A stretch of 64,000 bases of DNA from Streptomyces sp. CB02923 (GCF_001905005.1 NZ_LWKZ01000024.1:553427-617426); one strand, 5' to 3'; positions 16,470 through 26,006 are shown, counted from the stretch's first letter. Notes: generated by a model not told the origin, from the sequence alone. Numbers and translations: made by a program.

Positions 16470-17471
16470 CTACGACGATACGGCAGCCGGGAAACCGGGG
16501 TTCATCGGCCCGTACCGCCTCGCGCCCTGCTCCGCCGCAGGGTGGTGTTCCATCTGCGCGTGACAGAAAGCCGCGAACGCCGCGGCCCGGCGCGTGGGTC
16601 GGCTGCTCGAAGGCCGCGCCAGACCGACGGATAGACGGTCGACATCGCCGGCGATGCGCCGCACCTGGAGGCGGCGTCCTTCGTAACTGACATCCTGGGC
16701 AGGACGCTGGAGCAGCAGGGAGTACCCCGCGCCGCGGGCGACCAGGCTGCGCACCAGCTCGAAGCTTTCGGTGCGATACCTGATCTTGGGGATGACGCCC
16801 GCGCATCTGAGGATGTCGGTGAAATAACGCAGGCTGGGCGGCACGTCCAGCATGATCATGTCGTGCCCGTCGAGATCCGGCAACCGGATCTCCGCCGTCT
16901 CGGCCAAGGGATGCCCCGGTGGCAGCAAAACGTACGGCTCGACGGTCCGCAGCTCCTCGAAGTCGATTCCGGACTGCACATCGAAGCCGTAGAGCATGGC
17001 CACCTCGCACTTTCCCTCGCGCAGCAGGTCCTGCAACTCGTTCAGGGACCCCTCGACGAAATCCAGCGTGACCTTGGGGTGGGCGGTCCGGAACTCTTCC
17101 AGCAACCGCGGCAGCAGAAATGGCGCCAGCGTGGTGAAGCACCCTATCACCAGCCGGCCGGCCAGTGTCTGCCCTACTTCCCGCATTCCCACCTGGATCT
17201 CTTCGCTGCGCGTCAGCAGGGCCCGGGCCTCCGGCAGGAAGCGGTGCCCGGCGGTGGTGAGGGTCAGGCCCTTGGCTTTCGCGCGAATCAGCAGCTGCAC
17301 CCCCAACTGGTGCTCCAGCTCACCGATTCCCGCGGAAACCGCGGACTGCGAGACGTACAACCGCTGCGCCGCCCCGGTCATCGTGCCGGTTTCGGCGGCG
17401 GTCACGAAGTAGTCCAACTGGCGCAAGTTTATTCGCTCAGCCATGAGAAAAACCAGGATTGCTGTCCACAT
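16470..17471 (-). CDS. LysR-family transcriptional regulator
   Basis: A protein of 333 residues. The N-terminal winged helix-turn-helix is clear (LRQLDYFVTAAETGTMTGAA, then LYVSQSAVSAGIGELE), followed by the effector domain starting near GRLVIGCFTTLAPFLLPRLL. The ATG at 17471 has AAAAGG upstream; a second ATG at 17444 (MAERINLR) would match the usual family start. It is transcribed divergently from the P450, and the 67-base gap could hold its operator. LysR proteins usually control the adjacent divergent gene and respond to a pathway metabolite. It probably regulates the P450 and perhaps the operon upstream. Confidence 0.9.
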   Translation of the reverse strand: MWTAILVFLMAERINLRQLDYFVTAAETGTMTGAAQRLYVSQSAVSAGIGELEHQLGVQLLIRAKAKGLTLTTAGHRFLPEARALLTRSEEIQVGMREVGQTLAGRLVIGCFTTLAPFLLPRLLEEFRTAHPKVTLDFVEGSLNELQDLLREGKCEVAMLYGFDVQSGIDFEELRTVEPYVLLPPGHPLAETAEIRLPDLDGHDMIMLDVPPSLRYFTDILRCAGVIPKIRYRTESFELVRSLVARGAGYSLLLQRPAQDVSYEGRRLQVRRIAGDVDRLSVGLARPSSSRPTRRAAAFAAFCHAQMEHHPAAEQGARRYGPMNPGFPAAVSS

Positions 17472-17538
17472 TATTCACCTTTTCAAGAGAGCCAGAAACA
17501 GGTGACACTGGATGCCACCGAACCCAGGAGGGTCCGTT

Positions 17539-18777
17539 ATGACCAACGCGATGGCGTGCCCGGTGAACCACGGTTTCAATCCATTGGGCGATGACTACGT
17601 CGCCGATCCGTATCCGATCCTGTCCGGCGTACGGGACGAGACGCCGGCGTTCTACGCGCAGTCGATCGACATGTGGGTGATAACCCGGTTCGACGACATC
17701 CAGGCTGCCTTGATGGATCCGGCGACGTTCTCGGCAGCGGTCGGCCAGCGGCCGGTCTTCCCGCTGACCGAAGAGGCGCAGTCGATCATCAAAGCGGGGT
17801 TCCGCGCCTATCCGGTGATGTCGGACTGCGACCCTCCCCGCCACACCCGGATACGCCGTCACAACCAGAAGGGCTTCTCCGCGCGGCGGATCTCGGTTCT
17901 GGAGCCGAAGGTCTGGGCCAAGGCCACGGAACTGGTCGACGCGATCGAGCCCGGTGTGGTCGACCTGGTCTCGGCGCTGACCTACCCGCTCCCCGCCTAC
18001 ATGATCTTCACGTTCATCGGGTTCCCGGACGAGGACATGGACATGCTGAAGTCCTGGTGCGGCAACCGCATCGCCTTCAGCTGGGGCCGGCCGTCCGCGG
18101 ACGAGCAGCAAGTCATCGCGAACAACATGGTCAACTACTGGCGCTACTGCGAGGAGTTCGTCGCCAAGCGACTGGCCGAGCCGGTCGACGACTTCACCAG
18201 CGACCTGATCCGGATCCACCAGGCCGATCCCGAGAGCCTGTCGGTGCCGGACATCACGAACGTAGCGTACGGTCTGAGCTTCGCCGGCCACGAAACCACC
18301 ACGAGCTTCACCGGCAACGCGGTCCGTCGGCTGCTCGCCAATCGTGAGCAGTGGGACGACTTGTGTGCCGACCGCTCGCTCATCCCCCAGGCCGTTGAGG
18401 AAGTGCTGCGCTACGACAGCAGCATCCCCGCCTGGCGGCGCATCACCACCAAGGCGGTCACCGTGGGCGGTGTCGACATCCCCGCGAACGCCAAGATCCT
18501 GCTGCTGCTCGGTGCCGCGAACCGGGACCCCAAGCACTTCGAGGCGGCGGAGACGTTCGACATCCACCGTACGGACGTCCGCAAGCACCTCGCCTTCGGG
18601 CAGGGCATCCACTACTGCATCGGCGCCGCACTCGCTCGCATGGAAGCGCGGGTCGCGCTCGATCTCTTCGCGCAGCGAGCGCCCGGGATGCGTATGGTCG
18701 AGGAGCAGGACTTCGACTTCCCGGCCAACATCTCCTTCCGCGGGCCTCGCAAGCTGCTGGTCCACTGGCCGGAGTGA
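17539..18777 (+). CDS. Cytochrome P450
   Basis: A soluble bacterial P450 of 412 residues. It has the I-helix motif AGHETTT, the ExxR motif as EEVLR, and the heme loop FGQGIHYCIGAALAR with the ligand at C360. The ATG at 17539 follows a near-perfect AGGAGG. It would oxidise a pathway intermediate using electrons from a ferredoxin, probably the one at 15263. The gene stands alone on plus, divergent from the LysR gene and convergent with the thioesterase, with a hairpin after it. Family membership is certain; the substrate is unknown. Confidence 0.92.
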   Translation: MTNAMACPVNHGFNPLGDDYVADPYPILSGVRDETPAFYAQSIDMWVITRFDDIQAALMDPATFSAAVGQRPVFPLTEEAQSIIKAGFRAYPVMSDCDPPRHTRIRRHNQKGFSARRISVLEPKVWAKATELVDAIEPGVVDLVSALTYPLPAYMIFTFIGFPDEDMDMLKSWCGNRIAFSWGRPSADEQQVIANNMVNYWRYCEEFVAKRLAEPVDDFTSDLIRIHQADPESLSVPDITNVAYGLSFAGHETTTSFTGNAVRRLLANREQWDDLCADRSLIPQAVEEVLRYDSSIPAWRRITTKAVTVGGVDIPANAKILLLLGAANRDPKHFEAAETFDIHRTDVRKHLAFGQGIHYCIGAALARMEARVALDLFAQRAPGMRMVEEQDFDFPANISFRGPRKLLVHWPE

Positions 18778-18829
18778 CCGGCCCCACCCGGCCGCGGCCG
18801 TACCGCCGCTCCTGGGTGGCCATGCCCCA

Positions 18830-18865
18830 CCGGCCCTCCTGCCCGTCGCACGGCGGGAGGGCCGG
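18830..18865. terminator. Bidirectional hairpin terminator
   Basis: CCGGCCCTCCTGCCCG pairs with CGGCGGGAGGGCCGG around a short loop, with one unpaired base. It sits between the convergent P450 and thioesterase genes. Confidence 0.7.
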
Positions 18866-18881
18866 CCTCGTCCGCCCACGG

Positions 18882-19457
18882 TCACCGTTCGTCGACCAAC
18901 AGCGGTATGCGCTGGCGCGCCCATACGGTGCCGGGCCCCATCGCATCGAACCCCCCGCCGGGCTCGAACCTCCACTCCATGGCCGTGAGGTAGCCGTCCG
19001 TGTGCGCACGGGCCATGGTGGGCGGAGGCTGCGCACCGGGCAGTGGCGGGGCCTTCGGCTCGGGCCGCAAGGGCGGGACGTCCGGCGGGCTGACGACCAG
19101 TCGCCAGGCCCGGGCCGGCAACACGGTGTTCCCCCCGGAACTGACTTCACCCTCCAGCAGTTCGGCACGCCGACCGGAACGCACGGTCCGCACCGCCACC
19201 TGGAGATCCGCCATCGGCACCGGCCGCGGCAGTTCCACCGTGGCGCGCGCGATCCGCAAGCCCTCCCTCGGGTCGTGCTGCTCCAGCGCCCGCCCGAGCA
19301 GAGCCGACGGCGGCCCGCCGTGCTGCCACTTGGGGCTCCACGGCCCCGCCGTGGCCGGACTGCTCTCGTACCGTCCGTGGCCCAGATCGCGGTAGAAGGC
19401 TTCGGGCAGGGGCGCTGACGCGGACGCGCCCGCTACGGATTCTCCCTCGGTGTTCAC
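18882..19457 (-). CDS. Short hotdog-fold acyl-CoA thioesterase-like protein
   Basis: A protein of 191 residues similar to the N-terminal part of the actinomycete TesB-like thioesterase family. GPWSPKWQHGGPPSALLGRA and the following strand RIARATVELPRPVPMADL are typical. Relatives are usually about 260-270 residues with two hotdog repeats. This one stops shortly after the second repeat begins, at PLLVDER, so it lacks most of the C-terminal half and may be inactive or truncated. It would hydrolyse an acyl-CoA if active. It lies downstream of the GlxA-type regulator on the same strand (80 bases apart). Confidence 0.65.
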   Translation of the reverse strand: MNTEGESVAGASASAPLPEAFYRDLGHGRYESSPATAGPWSPKWQHGGPPSALLGRALEQHDPREGLRIARATVELPRPVPMADLQVAVRTVRSGRRAELLEGEVSSGGNTVLPARAWRLVVSPPDVPPLRPEPKAPPLPGAQPPPTMARAHTDGYLTAMEWRFEPGGGFDAMGPGTVWARQRIPLLVDER

Positions 19458-19537
19458 TTACGGTTTCTCCTTCCAGGGCCCAACAAGCGGTCACAGCACC
19501 TCGGCATCCGGACGCGTGGATACGGGACCCTCCGAAT

Positions 19538-20521
19538 TCACCGCCACGTCAACGACGCCGGCCCTTCTCTCCCCCTGTCGCGGCCGCGGAACCAGCGACG
19601 GTAGGAGTCCGGCGGCACTCCCACGATGCGGCTGAAGTGCCTGCGCAGCGTCGCCGCCGTCCCCATACCCGTCTGGGTGGCTATCTGCTCGACGCTCAGG
19701 TGCGTCGTTTCGAGCAGGCGCTGGGCGAGCTGGACCCGCTGGGCGAGGAGCCACTGCAACGGAGCCATGCCGGTGCCCGCCCGGAAGTGCCGGGCGAGAG
19801 TGCGGCGGCTGACGTTGGCCTGCTGCGCCATGTCCTCCACGGTCACCTGCTGGTCCATTCTCTCGGCGGCCCACGACAGCACGTCGGTGAGCACCCGGTC
19901 GTCGGGACCGGGCTCGGGCGAGGCGGCGGCCGGTACCTGCTCGTCGGCCGCTTGGAACGGCATGACCAAGTGGTGGGCCAGGGCCTTCGCCACGGCGGCG
20001 CCGTGGTCGCACCGCACCAGGTGGACGAACAGATCGAGGGTGGCGGCCCCGCCGGCCGAGGTGAGGACGCCGCCCTCGTCGACGTACGGGGTGTCGAGGT
20101 CGACGTGCACACGCGGATACCGGGCGGCCAGGAGATCGGCATGCGCCCAGTGGGTGGTGACCCGTCGCCCGTCCAGCAAACCCGCGGCGGCGAGCACGAA
20201 AGCCCCGGTGTCGGCGGAGACGATACGGGCGCCGGCGGTGTGCGCGTCGCGCAGGGCGTTGACCAGATCGGCGGGCGGTTCCCGTGTCACGTCCGGCCAG
20301 CCAGGAACGATGACCGTGTGCGCGTCGACCAGTTGCTCAGGGCCGCACAGTCGGTCGATACGGCAGGCGTCACAACTTCGCACGGTCTCCGAGACGCAGG
20401 CGACGAGTTCGTACCAGGGATCGGCCAGATAAGTTCGAGCCACGCCGAAAATCTCGCGTGCAGCCGCGATCTCAAGGCTTGAGATTCCCGCACTGAAAAC
20501 TAAGGCCATAGGTATCGGCAT
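19538..20521 (-). CDS. GlxA-type AraC-family regulator
   Basis: A protein of 327 residues. Residues 1-185 form a DJ-1/PfpI-like domain (MALVFSAGISSLEIAAAREI at the start, SADTGAFVLAAAGLLDGR in the nucleophile-elbow region, where Thr replaces the usual Cys). Residues about 215-310 form the two-helix-turn-helix AraC DNA-binding domain, with VEDMAQQANVSRRTLARHFR. Such proteins are usually activators; the DJ-1-like half is thought to sense a ligand rather than to catalyse. It is divergent from the MFS exporter across about 380 bases and may control it. Confidence 0.9.
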   Translation of the reverse strand: MPIPMALVFSAGISSLEIAAAREIFGVARTYLADPWYELVACVSETVRSCDACRIDRLCGPEQLVDAHTVIVPGWPDVTREPPADLVNALRDAHTAGARIVSADTGAFVLAAAGLLDGRRVTTHWAHADLLAARYPRVHVDLDTPYVDEGGVLTSAGGAATLDLFVHLVRCDHGAAVAKALAHHLVMPFQAADEQVPAAASPEPGPDDRVLTDVLSWAAERMDQQVTVEDMAQQANVSRRTLARHFRAGTGMAPLQWLLAQRVQLAQRLLETTHLSVEQIATQTGMGTAATLRRHFSRIVGVPPDSYRRWFRGRDRGREGPASLTWR

Positions 20522-20903
20522 GGCTCATACCGTCGCTTCCGCACCACGGCAGGTCAACGCGTTTTTGCCCAAGTCGCGATCGAATTTTACAGCGAATGGC
20601 AGAGGTGCGGAGATTTCACCGGCAGCGCCGCGATAACGGCGTGCGACGCAAACTCCGAGGCAGTGCGGACGCGTTGGGCAACCTGGACAAGTAGGCCAAG
20701 GGTTCCCCACGCCGATGGTGCGGACAGCACTCGTCGGCCGAGCCAGAATATGCCTCCCACCAGCAACGATGACGTGGTCCGGTCGACCGGACCGCGGCCC
20801 GCGGCCATCCGTCGCGAGGATACTGTCGGAAAGCTGCCAGCCTCTGTTTTGGAGACGTGCTGAACTGATCGAGAAATGGAAGGCCCTTCACAGGATGGAA
20901 TTC
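20522..20903. other. Divergent promoter region, regulator/exporter
   Basis: No gene is supported here. It separates the minus-strand GlxA-type regulator and the plus-strand MFS gene and should hold both promoters. The part next to the regulator (about 20555-20600) is AT-richer. No clear palindrome was found. Confidence 0.4.
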
Positions 20904-22133
20904 ATGGCCTCAACAACCGCCGCTACCGCGCACCCTGACGGAACTGACACGCCGCCCCGATCACCATTGATCGGGTGGCTGGCCGTGGTATCGGTAATGC
21001 TGGGTATATTCTCGATCGTCACGACCGAGATCCTGCCGATCGGCCTGCTCACTTCGATCGGTTCCAGCTTCACCATCTCGGACGGGATGGCGGGGCTGAT
21101 GATGACCATGCCTGGATTCCTCGCGGCGATCTCAGCGCCGTTGGTCACGGTGGCGACCGCACGCATCGACCGCCGGCTGATGCTGTGCGTCTTCATGCTG
21201 CTGCTGGCCCTCGCGAACTTCCTGGCCGCCGTGGCACCGGACTACTGGATGGTCCTGGTCTCGCGCGTCATGGTGGGGATCACCATCGGCGGCTTCTGGT
21301 CGATCGGGGCCGGACTGGCCGACCGTCTGGTCCCCGCGGAGCAGGTCGGCCGCGCCGTATCGGTGATCTTCTCCGCGGTCCCGCTGGGGTCCGTTCTCGG
21401 CGTTCCGGTCGGCACCTTCATCGGCGATGTGGCGGGCTGGCGTACGGCCTTCGTCGTCATGGGGGTCCTGACCGTGGGTGTGCTGATCATGCTCCTGCTG
21501 GTCATGCCGCCGCTGCCGCCCTCCCGGACCACCCGCCTGAGCGTGCTGCGCGGCATGCTGCGCAGCGTGAACACGCGCTTCGCGCTGCTGCTGACCTTCC
21601 TCATCGTCCTGGCCCACTTCGGCACCTACACCTATGTGACCCCGTTCCTCGAACAGGTCACGCACGCGGGTTCCGGGCTGGTCACCACCTTCCTGCTGAT
21701 CTACGGAGTCGCGGGAATCGCCGGCAACTTCCTGGGGGGCGCGGTGGTCACCCGGTATCCCCGCGCCGGCTTCGGCATCGCCGCCGCCCTGCTCGCGGCT
21801 GCGACGCTGCTGCTGCCAGTGCTGGGCGGCTGGAAGATCGGCGCGGTGGCCATGCTGATCGTGTGGGGCGTCGCCTACGGAGCTGTTCCCGTCTCGTCCC
21901 AGACCTGGTTCACGAAGGCGTCCCCCGACATGCCCGAGGCAGCCTCGGTGCTGTTCACCGCTTCCTTCCAGGCGACCATCTCACTCGGCGCGCTGGTAGG
22001 CGGGGCCATCTTGGACCACACCTCGCCGTCCGTCGTCATGACCCTCGGCGGCATCACCGCCGCCCTCATGGTCCTTGCCGCCTGGTCCCACTTCGCCCGG
22101 CGCCTCACCTGGTCGGAGAACGCCCGGTCTTGA
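20904..22133 (+). CDS. MFS drug/arabinose-type exporter
   Basis: A membrane protein of 409 residues with about 12 predicted transmembrane segments, starting at IGWLAVVSVMLGIFSIVTTE. The motif A region RIDRRLMLCVF and the GVPVGTFIGDVAGWRTAF segment are typical of DHA1 drug-efflux/SotB-like permeases. The ATG at 20904 has AGGATGGA in front; one at 20895 is also in frame. It probably exports the product of region 1, consistent with its place between a regulator and AsnB. The direction of transport and the substrate are inferred. Confidence 0.85.
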   Translation: MASTTAATAHPDGTDTPPRSPLIGWLAVVSVMLGIFSIVTTEILPIGLLTSIGSSFTISDGMAGLMMTMPGFLAAISAPLVTVATARIDRRLMLCVFMLLLALANFLAAVAPDYWMVLVSRVMVGITIGGFWSIGAGLADRLVPAEQVGRAVSVIFSAVPLGSVLGVPVGTFIGDVAGWRTAFVVMGVLTVGVLIMLLLVMPPLPPSRTTRLSVLRGMLRSVNTRFALLLTFLIVLAHFGTYTYVTPFLEQVTHAGSGLVTTFLLIYGVAGIAGNFLGGAVVTRYPRAGFGIAAALLAAATLLLPVLGGWKIGAVAMLIVWGVAYGAVPVSSQTWFTKASPDMPEAASVLFTASFQATISLGALVGGAILDHTSPSVVMTLGGITAALMVLAAWSHFARRLTWSENARS

Positions 22134-22258
22134 GGCAACGCACCGGCCATTTCCCAGACCTCGGCTGCCGGGTCCCGTCCCGTACGGGGTCCCGGCACCC
22201 TCGGTCCGGCCGGCGGGCAGCATCCCGAATACTCATACCCCGGAAAGGGCGTTCGTCC

Positions 22259-24109
22259 ATGTGTGGAATTGCTGGTTGGGTGGATTTCGAGCGTGACCTG
22301 ACGCGCGAGCGCGCCACGGTGGACGCCATGACGCGGACCATGACCTGCCGCGGACCGGACGCCGATGGGGTCTGGCTCGACCGGCACGCGGCCATAGGCC
22401 ACCGCAGACTCTCCGTCATAGACCTGGAGGGCGGCCGCCAGCCGATGGTCGCCGAGGAGGACGGCAGGCCGCTGGCCATCCTGACCTTCAGCGGCGAGAT
22501 CTACAACTACCGGGAACTGCGCTCCGATCTCGTGTCACGAGGGCACCGCTTCCGCACCCAGAGCGACACCGAGGTCGTCCTGCGGGGGTACCTGGAGTGG
22601 GGCGAGAGCCTGGTCGACAAGCTGAACGGTATGTTCGCGTTCGCCGTCTGGGACGTCCGCCGTGCGGAACTCCTCCTGATCCGCGACCGCATGGGCGTCA
22701 AGCCGCTCTACTACTACCCCACTCCCGACGGAGTGCTCTTCGGTTCCGAACCCAAGGCGATCCTGGCCAACCCTGCCGCTTCCCGCAGGGTGAACGCCGA
22801 CGGCCTCGGCGAAATACTGGACATGGTCAAGACCCCCGAGCATGCCATCTTCACCGGCATGTCCGAGGTCCGCCCCGGACACCTCATCCGTGTCCGCCGC
22901 CAGGGGCTGACCAAGCACCGGTACTGGGCCCTGGAGGCCAAGGAGCACACCGACTCCCTGGACAAGACGATCAGCACCGTGCGGGAGCTGCTGGAGGACA
23001 TCGTCTCCCGACAGCTCATCTCCGACGTACCGCTGTGCAGTCTCCTGTCCGGCGGCCTGGACTCCTCCGCCGTGACCGCGCTCGCCGCCAGGGCGCTGAA
23101 GAACGAGAACGCCGGCCCCGTGCGTTCCTTCTCGGTCGACTTCGTCGGCGCCGCGGAGAACTTCGTGCCGGACCCTTTGCGCAGTACCCCGGACGCTCCT
23201 TTCGTCCGCGATCTGGCCGAACTCGTCGCGGCCGACCACAAGGAAATCCTTCTCGACAGTGACGACCTGAGCGATCCGGCGATCCGCGCCGCCGTCCTGG
23301 GCGCGACCGATCTGCCGCCCGTGTGGTACGGGGACCTGTGGCCCTCCCTGTACCTGCTCTTCCGTGCGGTGCGCGAGCGGTCCACGGTCGCCCTCTCCGG
23401 CGAATCGGCGGACGAACTCTTCGGCGGGTACAGCTGGTTCCATGACCCGGAGGTGCTCACCGCCGAGACCTTCCCCTGGCTCACCAGCACGCCGGGCCCC
23501 TTCTACGATGGCACTCCCCTGTTCGACTCGGGCCTGCTGAACCGTCTCGACATTCCCGGGCGCCGGCGTGACAGTTACCACCAGGCGATAGCCGAAGTTC
23601 CCGTGCTTCCGGGGGAGGACGGCCTGGAAAAGCGGATGCGGGAACTCGGCTACCTCAATCTCACCCGCTTCGTGAACACCCTCCTCGACCGCAAGGACCG
23701 CATGAGCATGGCCGTGGGCCTGGAGGTCCGCGTTCCGTTCTGCGACCACCGGCTCGTCGAGTACGTCTTCAACGCCCCGTGGGCCATGAAGAAGTTCGAC
23801 GGCCGCGAGAAGAGCCTGCTGCGCGCCGCGACACGTGACATCCTGCCCCGGTCCATCGCGGAGCGCGTCAAGGCCCCTTATCCGAGTACCCAGGACTCCG
23901 GTTACGAGAAGAAACTCCGTGACCGGCTGGCGGAAGTCATCGCCGACGACTCGTCCCCCGTCCTCCCGCTGCTGGACCGGGAACGGGTCCAGGAACGCCT
24001 GAACCGGCCCGTCAGCTCCGAGAGCACACAGATCACCCGGATCGATCTGGAAGTCCCGCTCTCGCTGAACGCCTGGCTGGAGTCCTACAGCGTCACCGTC
24101 GATCTGTGA
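22259..24109 (+). CDS. asnB: Asparagine synthetase (glutamine-hydrolysing)
   Basis: A protein of 616 residues. Cys2 (MCGIAGWVDF) is the glutaminase nucleophile, followed by the Ntn domain with RGPDADGVW and FSGEIYNYRELR. The synthetase half starts near residue 230, with the ATP pyrophosphatase loop LLSGGLDSSAVTAL. Both halves look complete. The enzyme moves ammonia from glutamine to an AMP-activated carboxylate. In biosynthetic clusters AsnB homologues often amidate a pathway acid rather than aspartate, which fits a carboxylated hydrazine product here. GGAAAGGG precedes the ATG at 22259. Confidence 0.9.
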   Translation: MCGIAGWVDFERDLTRERATVDAMTRTMTCRGPDADGVWLDRHAAIGHRRLSVIDLEGGRQPMVAEEDGRPLAILTFSGEIYNYRELRSDLVSRGHRFRTQSDTEVVLRGYLEWGESLVDKLNGMFAFAVWDVRRAELLLIRDRMGVKPLYYYPTPDGVLFGSEPKAILANPAASRRVNADGLGEILDMVKTPEHAIFTGMSEVRPGHLIRVRRQGLTKHRYWALEAKEHTDSLDKTISTVRELLEDIVSRQLISDVPLCSLLSGGLDSSAVTALAARALKNENAGPVRSFSVDFVGAAENFVPDPLRSTPDAPFVRDLAELVAADHKEILLDSDDLSDPAIRAAVLGATDLPPVWYGDLWPSLYLLFRAVRERSTVALSGESADELFGGYSWFHDPEVLTAETFPWLTSTPGPFYDGTPLFDSGLLNRLDIPGRRRDSYHQAIAEVPVLPGEDGLEKRMRELGYLNLTRFVNTLLDRKDRMSMAVGLEVRVPFCDHRLVEYVFNAPWAMKKFDGREKSLLRAATRDILPRSIAERVKAPYPSTQDSGYEKKLRDRLAEVIADDSSPVLPLLDRERVQERLNRPVSSESTQITRIDLEVPLSLNAWLESYSVTVDL

Positions 24110-24282
24110 CCGGCCTCGCCGCACGGCCCGTCGTACCCGCAGCGCGTCATACACCTCACCTGCCGGCCATGACCGGAGCCCAGGTCTGAGACCGCCCGGC
24201 GGCCCTGCCATTCCCCCGTACAGCAGGGCCGTCGGGCACCTTCGAACCCGCACGCTCCACCGCTGAATCAGAGGTAGCGTTC

Positions 24283-24522
24283 ATGTCCGTTCCCGACAAT
24301 CCCCTTATGCCGGCGGCGATAGGGGCGTCGCGCGCGCCGCACTCCGGTTCGCCGCTGACAAGCGACCGACACCTTGAGAAAATGGCGTTCGCAGCCCGAC
24401 TCCGCGGCCTCATTGCCACGCTGCGCGAACTGGATCTCACCAGCGTCGCTCCCGCGCCGGTCTTCCGGGCCGTCGACGGTATTCCCGTCGCGGCCGAAGG
24501 GACCTCCGATGCAGCTCTATAA
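24283..24522 (+). CDS. AtzG-like small amidase partner
   Basis: A protein of 79 residues whose C-terminal half, RLRGLIATLRELDLTSVAP with APVFRA after it, matches the ending of AtzG/GatC-like small subunits (DUF4089), which associate with amidase-signature enzymes. GAGGT precedes the ATG at 24283. It overlaps the amidase start by 14 bases, so the two are translationally coupled. In AtzE/AtzG the small subunit is needed for a stable, active amidase. Identification rests on the short C-terminal motif plus gene order. Confidence 0.65.
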   Translation: MSVPDNPLMPAAIGASRAPHSGSPLTSDRHLEKMAFAARLRGLIATLRELDLTSVAPAPVFRAVDGIPVAAEGTSDAAL

Positions 24523-25909
24523 ACTCACCTTGGCCGCTGCTGCGGAAGCCATCGCGTCGAAAGAACTCTCACCCGTCGAGCTGACCGCATCGGTTCTGCA
24601 GCGTCTCGACGAGACCGAGGACACCCTCAACGCCTATGTCACCGTCACCGCCGAGGCCGCCAGGACAGCGGCTGCGCAGGCGGAACGGGAGATCATGGCA
24701 GGCCGGTATCGCGGCCCGCTGCACGGCATCCCCTTCGCGCTCAAAGACACCATCGACGTATCCGGAGTCCCCACCACGGCTGGATCGCGTCTCTGGGCCG
24801 ACCGCCTCCCCACGGAGGACAGTGCCGTGACCAGGAGTCTCGCGTCCGCGGGTGCCGTACTTGTCGGCAAGACGCAGACCCATGAATTCGCCTATGGATT
24901 GATCACGCCGCAAACGGCCAACCCTTGGCATACCGAGCGCATTGCCGGCGGATCGAGCGGCGGCTCGGCCGTGGCCGTGGCAGCAGGTTCGGCGCTCTTC
25001 GCGCTGGGCACCGATACGGCCGGCTCCATTCGGGTTCCCGCGGCCCTCAACGGCGTTGTAGGGCTCAAACCGACCTACGGTCTCGTTTCCCGCTGGGGAG
25101 TCGCTCCCTTGTCGTGGTCCTTGGACCATGTCGGGCCTATCACCCGAAACGCTCATGATGCCGCCCTGGTCCTGGACGCACTCGCCGGCCGGGATGTACG
25201 TGACCCGGCCAGCATCACCTCACCGAACCTCCACGGTGAGTGCGGAAGGCCGACCGACCTACGCGGTCTGCGCGTCGGCATTCCCCGAAACCACTTCTTC
25301 CACAATGTAACGGCCGAAGTGGCGGAAGCAGTCCGCGCCGCCATTGACCGCCTCGGTGATCTCGGCGTGACAACCGTCGACGTGGAGATCCCCTTGGCCG
25401 AATACATCCTGCCCACCCTGTGGGGACTCATGGGGCCGGAAGCGGCCTCCGTCCATGAACACCACCTGCAGAATCAGGCCGACCTCTTCGGTGCGGACGT
25501 GCGGATACTGCTTGAGGCCGGGCAGCTGATTCCGGCCGACGACTATATGCGCGCCCAACGCGCTCGTTCCGTCATTCGCCGATCCTGGCGCGAGCTGTTC
25601 GACACCATCGACGTACTCGCCGCCCCCACGGTCGCCTGCACCGCGGCCGAACGCAGCCAGCCCGAGCTGCGCTGGGCGGATGGGGCCGTCGAAACCGTCA
25701 CTGACGCATACGTCCGGCTGACAGCGCCGATGAATGTCACCGGCCTGCCTTCTGTTTCCATACCCATCGGGTTCGACGGTGCGGGCCTTCCCTTGGGGCT
25801 GCAGTTGACTGCAGGTGCACTCGCCGAGCCCGATCTGCTGCGCACTGCCATCGCCTACGAAAGGGCCTACAACAGCAGCGGGATCCTTGCCGAAGCGGCA
25901 TCTATCTGA
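24509..25909 (+). CDS. Amidase-signature hydrolase
   Basis: A protein of 466 residues of the amidase-signature family (GatA, AtzE/AtzF, indoleacetamide hydrolase). The Ser-cisSer-Lys triad is present: Lys in FALKDTIDV, then IAGGSSGGSAVAVAAGS and GTDTAGSIRVPAALNG. It hydrolyses or transfers an amide. Together with the small subunit upstream it resembles AtzE-AtzG, but the substrate is unknown. In this cluster it might hydrolyse an amide made by AsnB, unmask a protected intermediate, or use the amide in a transfer reaction. A bidirectional terminator follows. Confidence 0.87.
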   Translation: MQLYKLTLAAAAEAIASKELSPVELTASVLQRLDETEDTLNAYVTVTAEAARTAAAQAEREIMAGRYRGPLHGIPFALKDTIDVSGVPTTAGSRLWADRLPTEDSAVTRSLASAGAVLVGKTQTHEFAYGLITPQTANPWHTERIAGGSSGGSAVAVAAGSALFALGTDTAGSIRVPAALNGVVGLKPTYGLVSRWGVAPLSWSLDHVGPITRNAHDAALVLDALAGRDVRDPASITSPNLHGECGRPTDLRGLRVGIPRNHFFHNVTAEVAEAVRAAIDRLGDLGVTTVDVEIPLAEYILPTLWGLMGPEAASVHEHHLQNQADLFGADVRILLEAGQLIPADDYMRAQRARSVIRRSWRELFDTIDVLAAPTVACTAAERSQPELRWADGAVETVTDAYVRLTAPMNVTGLPSVSIPIGFDGAGLPLGLQLTAGALAEPDLLRTAIAYERAYNSSGILAEAASI

Positions 25910-25947
25910 TTCCCGGCACGCGGGGGCATGTACCGGACCGATCTGAC

Positions 25948-25990
25948 GGGCCGTCGGGGCGAGCCCACCACAGTCTTGCCCCGACGGCCC
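25948..25990. terminator. Bidirectional terminator
   Basis: GGGCCGTCGGGGC (25948-25960) and GCCCCGACGGCCC (25978-25990) form a perfect 13-bp stem between the convergent amidase and small unknown gene. Confidence 0.85.
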
Positions 25991-26006
25991 ACCATCCTTC
26001 CCGGGC

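Noticed and set aside
6634..25909. Kinamycin/fosfazinomycin-type hydrazine pathway (nitrite plus aspartate route)
   Set aside because: AsnB and an amidase are present, but no CreD/CreE-like nitrite-forming genes accompany them, while a full lysine-hydroxylase/cupin/MetRS cassette does.
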